Assembly (NCBI GenBank): GCA_032158295.1
Contig: CM063244.1
Coordinates: forward strand, 20,648,815 to 20,712,814
DNA from: Pycnopodia helianthoides
Taxonomy: Eukaryota; Echinodermata; Asteroidea; Forcipulatida; Asteriidae
Length of the DNA stretch: 64,000 nt
Direction: 5' to 3'
Shown here: one piece after another, positions 22,939 to 34,400 of the stretch
Layout of the letters: each line of letters opens with the position of its first letter
How positions within the stretch are numbered: the stretch's first letter is position 1
The notes under the pieces: model-generated
Told to the model about the DNA's origin: nothing
Database searches by the model: none
Seen by the model: only the letters and a program-made list of their open reading frames with translations
Position numbers and translations under genes: made by a program

Positions 22939-23717
22939 CTAATGCCGCGGCGGTGCTCTCAGACAGAAAATACCGGTATGTCGAAACAGCAGGTGTGAAT
23001 AATGCCCTTATTTTTGTGCCATTAAAAACAATCATTGCCCAAAATCTGCTTGTGAGCTCCTGCGTCATTGGGAAATTTGTCCCCAGTGTATGTGTGTGTC
23101 CACGGTAAATCAACGTTGGCTGAAGAAGAAAGTTGATTCAAAAGAGTGCACTATCACACGAAATTGCTACACAATTCGCCATATTGCAACCTATGGGTCC
23201 CGTACAGTGGCTTCAGACAATGGCCTTCATTTCTGTGTTTGCCCTCTTACATCTTCAGTTTGCTCTGTGCTCTTTGCTTTTCACTCTACAATAACTCTTT
23301 ATCTGACTGCTTCCCTTAAACCAAAACTGTGTGACTGTGTTGTATTTATGTCAGATGAGAAAGACTCTCCTAGGGTCGAAATTGCAACATATTATAAAAC
23401 AATGAATGTTTTTCCACGAGCACAAACCATCTTCTTGACTTGCTACATCGATGGATCATTGTAGCTGTGTTTTATTTTGTATTCATCAGGCTTAATTAGA
23501 ATTACATCAGTTTAAAATGTTAAGATTACACTTGAGTAACATGTTACAGTTACAACAATCTATACGTCCAACAAGTAACTTTCATGAACACAACTTGATC
23601 AATTTAAATGACTGAGCAAAGACGTTTACTCGTCGAGCTACCGTGCCTTTGCTAGGGCATAAGCTTTGTTCCTGTTGAACAATCAGCTGCATAGAGTTTA
23701 GCCTACGGCATTTCAAA

Positions 23718-23870
23718 ATCAACCCTCCTACTGTCCGACCATTCACATGATTACCATCCACATGGTCTTGAATGATGGATCATTTACATTGTACACAGAA
23801 AGTTATGTGCGCTGTTTGTCAACTCAATGGTTGGTCAACTCACTTGTGAACTGTTACTGAAAGTAGAAGG
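23718..23870. mobile_element. TTAACCCTCC-family MITE fragment
   Basis: Begins TCAACCCTCCTACTGTCCGA and later contains TCAATGGTTGGTCAACTCAC, as in the copies at 50196-50420 and 63575-63824. The middle is shortened or diverged. Confidence 0.5.
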
Positions 23871-25529
23871 TCAAAATTGAAGTATCGACCGTTTTAATTA
23901 AATAACAGTACTGGCAATTGATAGAGCATGCACTGTTAATATAATGAGATATCATAACGTGGGTAGTGTAAAGGTACCTATTTTTTGGTATTAAACCAAA
24001 ATTCAAAGACAGTTTACCAAGAATCTAACCAAGCGAACTATATCGGTTCAAGAAATCCTAGATTCAATCAACATTTAATGTATGTCCTCGCCACCAATGT
24101 AATTTGGAGTAAGGGAAATATTACACGTACAAAGCTTACGCCAGTCAGATGCTCTCACAAGATCTACATAAAAGCACGACCGTTTCTACAACACTAATTC
24201 CTAATAACATGGTGAACTACACTTTAAACAACGTCATACAATATTCATGTTAAATGGTTATATCGTAATAATAACACTCTTTACAAATGGTCTTAACAAT
24301 CAAAAAATGGAACGGCCTTAGGAATCAAAATCTAGAAGTTGGGAAAGAGATGTGCTTTAATGATTTCTACTTTTTATTTGGTCTCAGACGTGATTTAGAA
24401 CCTATCAATTTAGTCCACTGCAGTCTAATACTATAAGAGCTTGTTCTAACGCTACAGAGTCTCTGGGATATGCATAATCTTGTTAAACATGCATATTCAC
24501 GAACGTGCAACTTTTCCTTTACAGTGCATTGTCTGAAGTCTATTATATTCATTAATAAGGCATAATTCATTCATAATAGAGGGAAAGCTGCTGAAGGACC
24601 AGTGTATTGGGAAATGGTTCAAGAAAACTACAATCGGGTGTCAAGTACGGTGCTAGTGTAGAGTACATAGTTTCAATGGGTTTGGGAACGCTACGGCTTT
24701 GGTTGGAGCTAGTCAGTGTGCATAATGCTGCTACTGCGTGTGCCCGAGACACTATTACACTACAAGCAAAGCAAGGCCAGAGGCAACTTCCCCTTCTATC
24801 ACAAAACGCAGGATGATGAAATGGGGTTGGCTATTAGCTGGTGCTCTCGCTATAAACACCATCAAACTGTAGACTCCATCAAAACATCCAATGGCAAGTA
24901 TGGAAGCACCCTCATTATTATATGCACATTTTGTGTATCAAAAAATCTCCAATTTGTTTGCATTCAGAGTATTGCTTGTCAATTGATCGGATTCATTTTT
25001 TGGTTTCGAAATTTTAATAGTATTTTTATTTTCGTTCTTTTCTATCTCTTATTAAAATTTATGTCACAATGAAATTACAGTACTGCCACAAAGCGCTACA
25101 CGAAACCATTTACATACACGTAACTACAACATGAACATGCATTCTTGGAAATAAGGACTCCACTCTTTTTTTACAATTTTTCACTATATTACAGATTAAA
25201 TCTGGATGCAATAACTCAGTCCCTCGACAGTTAGTAACCTTATAGGTTTAATTTTGTTTAAAAAAATAACAATAAAGGAGGAAGGGAAAAAAAGGAAAGA
25301 AGCATAAGGACAAAGATTAAGTTAATAGAAACATGCAAAAAGCTTACTATTTGGTTATTTTAGAGTCACACATGTATAAAAATCAATACCATTTTTTTTT
25401 AACTCCGATACTTCACGTCCAAGATTAGAAAGCACCTGTGCGTTCATCTTTCATGTTTTATTACACATCCAACAGCGCAAGCGCCAATAACAGAATGAAT
25501 CAGAGACACAGAAGAAAATGTTCAGTTTT

Positions 25530-25720
25530 TAGATGTGGGGGGAAAACCCCACATAGGGTAACAAAAAAACTCTGTAATCAGGTATAAGGACTGAAAACCC
25601 GATCCACGTGCAAAGCCCCGGTCCATACGGGAAATCAAGCCGGGGTTCACCAACGGTGGATAGCAGTAAAAGAAACGTACTCGGCAAACCTGATTTCCAT
25701 TTCTTTGTTCACTCAATCTG
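25530..25720. repeat. Locally GC-richer segment with a small hairpin, probable dispersed repeat
   Basis: Starts with the hairpin GATGTGGGGGGAAAACCCCACAT and continues with sequence of higher GC than its surroundings (for example CCCGATCCACGTGCAAAGCC). No reading frame or second copy was found in the window, so its repeat nature is a guess from composition. Confidence 0.25.
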
Positions 25721-25792
25721 CATGGCTGGTAAAGTGGTACAGTTGACTAAAAACTCCTATGTGTCTGATTTACTGTGATGAGGGAAACATTA

Positions 25793-26382
25793 GAGAGGTT
25801 TCGCAAGCGTACGGATACGGATACAGATACAGATACGATAACCGTATCCGTTCACGTTAGATGCGCCTCAGATTTTGTTTCGCAATCATAGAGTTATGTG
25901 TCAGGCCTGGGCCAAACTATAGACACACGTTGGCATGGGTTTTGCGAGCAAAATAAATCCAAAAACATTGTGTGTGTTCTTGTTACATTGGATAATTTGA
26001 TTGAGTAGTATTTTTATTTGAATGATCGTTTTCGGACCCCCACGTTAAACGTGTGTAAAGAAAGTTTCCGGTAAGCACGGCAAAATAGAGACTCTTGTTT
26101 ATACTGTTTTTCCCCATATTTTGCTTACAAATGATGAAAACATTTCCATCTATGTCATAAATGACACCTTTAAAAGCAACACCAGGGGAAATGTTTTTAA
26201 TCTAGGGCAAAAATACAACTAAAATCAGCAAAACGGTATCCGTTTTTAACGTACGTGAATGAGCTCCCGTATCCGTTGTCAACGAAATGCAAAACACGGA
26301 AGCCACGGTTACGCGTCACGTGAACACACAGTGTTGACGTATCCGTATCCGTATCTGTATCCGTAACCTTGCGAAACCTCTC
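25793..26382. mobile_element. 590-bp non-autonomous DNA transposon (MITE)
   Basis: Terminal inverted repeat GAGAGGTTTCGCAAG on both ends, each flanked by TA. Just inside each end is an array of GGATAC/GGATACAGATAC hexamers in opposite orientations (CGTATCCGTATCC on the right). The interior encodes nothing of note. The TA duplication and short TIR fit Tc1/mariner-like or related superfamilies; the family is not identified. Confidence 0.8.
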
Positions 26383-27709
26383 TAATGCCAGCCTGTTCCA
26401 GCTGAAACCCACCTTGGATTAGAAGACCAAAGTCTTAAAACACTGTGCATTCACATACATTTTCTACTGCCTTCTCTATACTACATGTACATTACATCAC
26501 TTTTAAAAACCCTCGGATTCATACCAAACAGTTTCAAACATAACCTTCAAAGAAGAGGTTCAGCTGTGAGCCATAAACATTAGGAAATGTCCGATTTCTT
26601 TATTAATGCATCAGGATAATTGATGTTATGGTCCTTTCCAAACCACGGATCACGTTCCGGCTTAGGCTAACGGTACGAGACTTCAAACAGGCAGTCGGTG
26701 ACCGAGCCAGAGCCAAAACTGAAGCCGTGATTTCGAAAAGGGCCGATATATAAATTATAATGCATACGAGTATATCCAGAAATCTTCATGCAAAGTGTGA
26801 TGACATCAAAGCGTAGACTGCAAAGATGGAAAATAACGCTCGACTGGAAACCATAACTCCTCTTTGAAACTGTTTGATAAGGTGCATCGATATGAAGGCA
26901 TAGTAACAGGAATCTTGATAAAAATTGCATAACTTCAGCCACATTTATAATTAGTCGTAAAATATTTAACAATAGTGTTACAAGTACTGAAAGTAAGCCT
27001 CACCTTGAACACACAAACAAAATAAGTTTAATAAACAGGTAAACTGAAAACAAACGCTCTCGTCTCAAGTAAACTTACTTTTTGTGTATCCTCGTTACCC
27101 TGGCCAGCAGGCATACTATTTTAGTTTTGGTCCTGACAAACATTGGTAACACTTTCCAAAATCTCTGTCGTCGTCATCTTCTTTTTTATTATAAGAAAAC
27201 AAAACAACAATTTTTTTTTATTGAAATAACCAATGACTGCCCGACCAAAAGCAATGAGCGTCTAGCCATAGACTCTGTGTACCTCATGCAGAGACTGCCT
27301 GAGGAATAAAGGGCACCAGACTGTTATTGGTTGCGAAGTCCATCGCCCTCTATAAAGTCAAGTAACACACCGCACGGTATACACATCACCTGACCATAAT
27401 TTGCATTGCGCTACCTGATCAAAATGATATGAACTTGTTGCGGGTGGCACACAGATGTAAATATTTGGTTAGAAAATAAGTTGCATTAGATCACAAGAAG
27501 TTCATGGGATCTCACCACCCATGTAAACCTCGCCCGAGTGATTTAATTCAAAACCGCCGTCAAAGCACTGAACAGCAATTATTCAGTGAACTTCTTCAGT
27601 CGAGTTAACCTGAGACGATAGATATAGTGAATGCATCGTAGTCAATGCACAACAAAACATACAGGGTTTTTAGTTCTCCCCCATAAATACAAAAAACACA
27701 ACTGTACAC

Positions 27710-27715
27710 TTTATT
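27710..27715 (-). terminator. Candidate AATAAA signal of the contactin gene
   Basis: Minus-strand AATAAA about 640 bases after the stop codon. It is the first canonical signal I see downstream, so a 3' untranslated region of this length is plausible. Confidence 0.3.
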
Positions 27716-28351
27716 CACAAACTCATATAAAAAGTAAAACATGTTCTTAGGACACCTTTGGTTAGGGAAAAAAGGACGAATCAGGTGAATTAATGACAAG
27801 TAACGGAAATGGGACTGTACATAAGCATAGATTACTACTTCTTGAGTTATAATAAAATAACAAGCTTTGTACAAGCGAAGCTCAAGTTGAACAACATTGA
27901 TACGATGTAGTACTGTTTACATAGGCATACTACGGTAGTAACTGTCAACTCAATTTTTTGAAACCTGATTTCTGTACAAATCATACCTTTAGTACAAAAA
28001 ACACCACATGTGTGACATGTGTTAACCCACATTTGTAGCATCAAGTCTTACCCGCATAGTAAGTGGAAAATTATTTTTTATCTGGCTTGTCACAAACCAT
28101 CTTTTGAAAATAACCTGAAATCTATGATTCCGATTCACTTTTGATTTCCCTCTTATGTTCTAGTATTCAACTAGTGCACCTACTAATTAGACTGTCCCAA
28201 GTATTTAGAATAATTATAAAACACTTCCGGATCGATTCGTATTGAACCATAAACATAACAACCTCATCCAGCTTCATAGGCTGGCTAATTATCAAAAAAC
28301 ATATACACAAGATTACTGTGGGATGAAAAGACACTGGGTGATCGGAAAACT

Positions 28352-28452
28352 TCAACGAAGGCGAAAGGCGACAAGAAGAGGAAGTAGTACAAGGAGAACG
28401 GATTGCGACAGGCCTGCCGCAGACCCACGTGGCTCAGTTGCTCCTTTAGCCC
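28352..28452 (-). CDS. CNTN: Contactin exon 18: GPI-attachment signal and stop
   Basis: The exon encodes GAKGATEPRGSAAGLSQS, then a run of Val/Leu ending VAFRLR and stop (TGA at 28352-28354). Small residues (GSAA) followed by a hydrophobic tail at the extreme C-terminus are the hallmark of a GPI signal. The acceptor TTTCTTTGCAG and entry phase 1 match exon 17. Confidence 0.88.
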
Positions 28453-31400
28453 CTGCAAAGAAAATGGAACAATCCAGATTATGTCTTCAAGTCAGCAAAC
28501 TAGAGAGGGCGCTATAGACAGTCACCCTAGAGTTCAAAACGTTAAGTAGTTTGATGTTGTGTTTTCTTTACATCATGAACTACTTCACAATGGAACGCAG
28601 GTCCCAACAAAACATAATAACATAATTCAATATTCAAAATACATAATAACTTGCAGTCGGTTGCATGTTAGAACTAAACAATCTAGACCTAGCAATTAGA
28701 TAGATTATATACCGTAGGCCTAGTGGCATTTATTTATATATTTATTTATTGACATAAACCCATATTTACTGAGGGAAACCTATTTAGTGCAGGTGATCAT
28801 TTAGGGGAGTTCAAAACCCATGTTCCGACACCCTTACAAATGTATGTTCCTAACCCTAACCCTAACCCTAGCCCATGTAGATCACGATGGGTTATCAGAA
28901 CATAGGGTCATCGGACAGAGGGGGAAATAAACAAAATAAAACAGTAGACCATAAACAAATTATACAACATGAACAAAAACATGGGGAAAAAATTCCCTTC
29001 AAGATTCAAACAAAATAAAATGAAGGCAGTTAGCACCATTGGTAGCGACTGAAACCTGATATAAACCAAAAGACACTTGATATATTCAAAATTCGAAAAA
29101 AATTACAATAATAATGTGCCTTTATAATGTGCCATATTTTGCCCCAAATGACACTTGTGGCGCCGAAATATCAAATTTGGTGGAGCTTGTTTAGAGGTGA
29201 GAGGCTTGTTTAGAGGTATTGCTGCCAGACCATTCCAGAAACACCAGGGCAAAGCCCTTCTCTTAACATAAGTGTAGTGTACTTGGTTCTTTGAAGTGAA
29301 CAACAAAACACACAGGACCTAAGGCTTTACATTCCATCCAAAGGACAAAGCAATAATGGTTAAGTATCTTGCTTAAGGACACAAGTGCCAAGACCAGGTC
29401 TTGAAGCCACACTCAACTTTAAGAAAACATGAGGGGTTAAAAAAAAAAAGCTGAAAAAGAGAAGGTTATTGATTGTTAACACATCAACCACTTTCTTAAC
29501 CTCTACAAGACAATCTAGGAAAGATGCTGAATCCCAACACCACCTTTTCGCTCCCTTTGACCCAAAATAGCACCAAAACCCCTGGTGGTAAGTGTCGTCA
29601 TGACTGAAAATGTGGCATTGGGATTCTACCTTCATGCTCTTTCCAATCATTTTCATTATGCATTACCTGTGGTAATAGATGCAGGCTGGCTGGTAATGCC
29701 ATCGCCCCCTGAACTATAACCTCTGACCTTGACAGTGTACTTGGTGCTAGGCTTGAGACCATCAATAGTTATTTGTGTTGCTGTCTTTCCCACTTTCTCC
29801 ACCATGGCATCGACTTCAAGACTTCCTTGGGGCCAGTAAAGAACCTGACAAGAAATTAAAGCTAGAGAATAAATTACATGAACTACACACATAATAAGGT
29901 TCATTAAGACAACCTAATTGGTGGAAGGGTCTGAGAAGGGTCTGAGAGGGGTCTGAGAGGGGTCTGAGAGGGGTCTGAGAGGGGTCTGAGAGGGGTCTGA
30001 GAGGGGTCTGAGAGGGGTCTGAGAGGGGTCTGAGAGGGGTCTGAGAGGGGTCTGAGAGGGTCTGAGAGGGGTCTGAGAGGGGTCTGAGAGGGGTCTGAGA
30101 GGGGTCTGAGAGGGGTCTGAGAGGGGTCTGAGAGGGGTCTGAGAGGGGTCTGAGAGGGGTCTGAGAGGGGTCTGAGAGGGGTCTGAGAGGGGTCTGAGTG
30201 GGGTCTGAGAGGGGTCTGAGAGGGGTCTGAGAGGGGTCTGAGAAGGGTCTGAGAGGGGTCTGAGAGGGGTCTGAGAGGGTCTGAGAAGGGTCTGAGAGGG
30301 GTCTGAGAGGGGTCTGAGAGGGGTCTGAGAGGGGTCTGAGAGGGGTCTGAGAAGGATCTGAGAAGGGTCTGAGAGGGGTCTGAGAGGGGTCTGAGAAGGG
30401 TCTGAGAGGGGTCTTTTGTCCGTTGTAAACTGTTCAGGTAGAGAGGCCCCCTGTTTACCTTGTATCCTGTCAGTATTTCTTCATCCTCTGATGTGGCAAT
30501 GCCAGTCCATTTCACCATTATGCTGGTTACTGCCTTAATTTTAAGGGCAACTCCAGTTGGTGCCGTCAAAGGTGCTGTTACCGGCGGGAAGAAAAAAAAA
30601 CAAGAACGAAAACAAATTTCTTTTAATTAATGCATTCAGTAAACCACTTAAAACTCTTTGGTAAAATGCTCACCTGTGAAGAAACTGTTATTTTCAGGCT
30701 TGGAATGTGCGTGTTGATAGAGTTGTTAGCTGATTACAGTTTCTTGTAAATACAAAACTACACTACTGTAAGTGCTTTCAAATCAGCTTTTAAAAATTGT
30801 TTAACTAGTAAGACTTGTTAAAAGACTGAAGAAAAACACTGAATCTTGTTGTAGAAAACAAGTCAGACACAATTTCGAAAACTGTTTTTGAAGATTTTCA
30901 CAGGAAATCTCTCAGCACTGTGAAATTGTTTTGCATGAAGAAATAGAATAGCGGCAAAATATGCAATACTATCCAATTTGGTTGGTTATTTTTTTTTCAG
31001 TAACACTTTCGGAAGTTTTTCAAGTTATTTTTGAGTGTCAAAAACTCTATCGTTAATTAAGACTTGCTCTGTAACATGCTCTGGATACAAAATACATGTA
31101 ATTGTTTCTTCCTTTATATAAAGTGTACCTTGAATCAATTGTCATGAATATAATTAGTGTTTCTTTAACTAAACAAAGGTGCATTATTTATAAATGTAAC
31201 TCCATTGTTACTCCATCTTGATGACATCATGCAGAAGAATGTCCAGTCATCTGATCATTAATGCAAACAACTCATGTTAGGACACACTGCTCAAGACAGT
31301 CCACAGTTTGTTAGATTTGCAAGAGCAAAGAAGCCATAGAGTCTGTAAAGTGAACAGGTCCTCTCCCGGTTCTTGGTGGCAAAATCCAAATGAAGGTATA

Positions 31401-34400
31401 TTTAAATAACAAGGCACTTGTGGTGATTGGGTAATTGATGATGTACATGTATTTCTCATGTTTTCTGGAGGTGGGGTGGGGGAGCGAGGGGGTTGTGAGG
31501 CAAAATGAGGCAGATAGAAAGGGTGCAGCTTATTAAGTTGGAAATAGATAGCACTTGCAGTTAAAGATGATTATTCGTGCGTTAGTTAGAGTAATGGGTA
31601 GCTAGCAAAAACTTTAAAACAAAACATAAAGTGCATAACTGTATCGTGTTGAAGTTCTGAAACAAAAATGGAATTATCACTTAGTTAAATGAAACGATCT
31701 TTCCGTCAGTGAGAGCAATCTCCTCAAGGAACTTCCTGGGTCCAATTTCATCGAGCTGCTTAGGCAAGCAAAAATGAGCAAGATACCAGTCACAAATGAT
31801 ACATGTGACATGGTATTTTGGATGGTAACCTTATTCTGGTAAGCATAATTTTGTTGTGCTTAGCTAGTTTTAGTGCTAAAGCAGCTCTATGAAATGGGGC
31901 CCTGGTCTTGGAAATGATTTTCCCAGTTTTTGAGTTAGAGTTTCCTATCACCTGAAACACATCCTGAGAAACCGGACGGTTTGCAAATTTACATAACAGA
32001 AAAGGTTTGTTTAACACATCAAGTTTCCAATGCAGTGAAGTTTAGTTGAGGAGTTTACTTGTATAACGTAGCTCAGATTGTGGGAGGGGCAGTCCCACTT
32101 CGCTTTTGACTGGCCATGGTGTTCAGTCACCTTGAAGTACTAAGCTATAAAAATCCATCATTATACATCCAACTAGTTGCCAAAGTAACTTGGAGGTATC
32201 TTCTGGGGAGCCGTAGCAGTTGCTTGGATCAGAGTACAGTTTTGTAGATAGTGGTCATTGTGCAGAAAAAATATACGAAGTCGGGATACAAAATAGCCAT
32301 AGCAAGTGAAGATGTACTAATCCAAACCTAACAAAGTGTAAGGGTGGTACAAACACCCTTCGTTGTCAATAAGTGTTTTATCATTGAGGTAATAACAAGG
32401 TATGCAAAACGTACAAAAGGAAACTTTTGAAGCTGTAAAATACCTTGCATCAGAACCCTTTAACCGTTTGATTCTTTTGTTTTGACAAGATTATCAAAAC
32501 ATGTTGTCATGAAACTAATGATGTCTGGTAGACATTTTGTAATATTTTTATTGGAGAGTTTGATGTTTTTCTTTACAGCAGCTGACGAAAATGAAAACCC
32601 TTGTACCCTTTAAAATGTCATCTTCTTTATTTTGTCTTCTTGATAAGTGATTTCAGTAGTTACCCATCCAGAATTGTTCACAAATTGTACTAAATACGTT
32701 TCGCACACCAAAATGATTTTGATGAAACTAAGATATCTTTAACTCTGGCATTAAGAACCAAGATACACAAATTAGACCATCATCCAAATATGCCAGATGC
32801 ATCGCTTTGCAATCTAAAAGTTCTGTGGTCCATGGCCAGTCCTAAAGCGAGGCGGGGACAAAATCAAATACAATCCAATGTAATATAAACAGGTGGGTAT
32901 TTTTTTTTTTTCAAGCAGATGAATTAATAAAGCTGACATGGTTCATGCAGTCTTTTTGAAGTCCACAGAGTTTCTCTTACAATATGTTATTGAAATTCTC
33001 AAACCACAAGTGCCTACAGGATTCACGAGACACAGTTGTTTGACGTATTTTAGCACGGCCCCTTTTCGTCTTGTGTACATTTCTCGGCAGAAAGCATCAC
33101 AACAAATGTTTTTATTTTGAGAGACACCCCCCCCCCAAACAAAAATATATATATATGAGGATTTTTTGTCCAACCAACAAAACCAGTGGCTCAGGCATTT
33201 GACTTTGACTTAAAAGTCTTAAAAGTATATCCGAGAATCACAGCGAAAGGTGTGTACCAAGATTAACCACCTCAGAACGTTCACAGGAGCATTGGAAAAA
33301 CTCCTTGGTTCTATGGCTACCTAGGTCAAAGTATTATCTACCTTTGAAGCACTATTTCACTTCAACGTGAATACCAAAAATAGCATTAGTATGGACATTT
33401 TTGAAAAAAAGGTCCAAACTACTTGCAGTTTCCGTATTAAAGGCTTTCACTAAACCGAGCAAAGTAAGAGAATCTCTGTGACTTGATAAGCTGGAGGCAA
33501 AGAGGGAGAAAGAGTACTGTACTACCAATCGACGCTGTAGGTTGTGTCTGCATCTCAGTTGTGGTGACTTGATTATCATATAATAGGGGAAAACAGTTTG
33601 TAATGAAACAACATCGGTAAGACTAAGAACTACTCCGAAAAACAGTACACAGTCTACCAACTCGGTGAATATCAAACAAAATTATAATACAGTTATTTAC
33701 TTCAGCACAGGTGTTCTACATGTAATTTGGGCAATCACTATCGACTACAGCAATACATAGAACATTGAAAGCTCACGGTGTCTACATTATATGTGGCCAA
33801 CCAGAAATTGTTTGACTTGTTCAACAAAGGTTTCCAACTTAATAATGTAGTACAAATGTGTTCATCCGGGGGGAGGTAATTTTTAACTGAAGTGGTTTAG
33901 TCAGTCGAGATCTTGATTGTACTCTACTACCACCGTCACTATTTTGTCTTCTTCTTTCATATTGTAGTAGGTACAACATTACAGATTGAGAAAGAAATTC
34001 ACTCCAATTTTTAAAGTTTCCAAACAAAACACATATCCAACATGATTATTTTGTTCACGTAGCATAGAATGCCAACCGACTTGTAATAACTCAAGCATAA
34101 CGTAAGGTATCATCTTTTTTCGAAGAGCATTTCTACAAATTCCCTCGGGAACTTGTGGTTATTTCAAAAGAGTTAAAAGCTTAAGATAATTTGGGATTAA
34201 TGTCATCATGTTGTTCCCTCCCTTTGATGAACACACTGTGCTCCTGACAGAAGTAATTCAACAAGTTTAAAGTTACCTTCATAATAGTAGGTCGATTAGA
34301 AAGAAAAAAAAACCTCAATCAACGGTTCTCCACTTACAAGTCCCATTTAAAAATACCTGATTCCTTTTTGGACAACAAGAATTCTCCGTTCCCAGGGTAT

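Larger units (their letters stand above)
21840..28351. other. Intergenic region between the GPCR and the contactin 3' end
   Basis: No convincing gene. It includes the GPCR upstream flank, a poly-C tract at about 22710, a hairpin with a third arm copy (22862-22938), a TTAACCCTCC-family fragment (23718-23870) and the 590-bp MITE (25793-26382). The stretch next to the contactin stop (about 27710-28351) may be its 3' untranslated region, since AATAAA occurs on the minus strand at 27710-27715. The 124-codon ORF at 23090 and the shorter ORFs look random. Confidence 0.5.

Noticed and set aside
23090..23464. 124-codon plus-strand ORF
   Set aside because: No family motif, and its end resembles the GAGAAAGACTCT repeat; probably chance.
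28849..28873. Chromosome end
   Set aside because: Only about four telomere units with ordinary sequence on both sides.
29926..30414. CRISPR-like array
   Set aside because: The units are directly abutting 11-mers without spacers, in an animal gene intron; it is a minisatellite.
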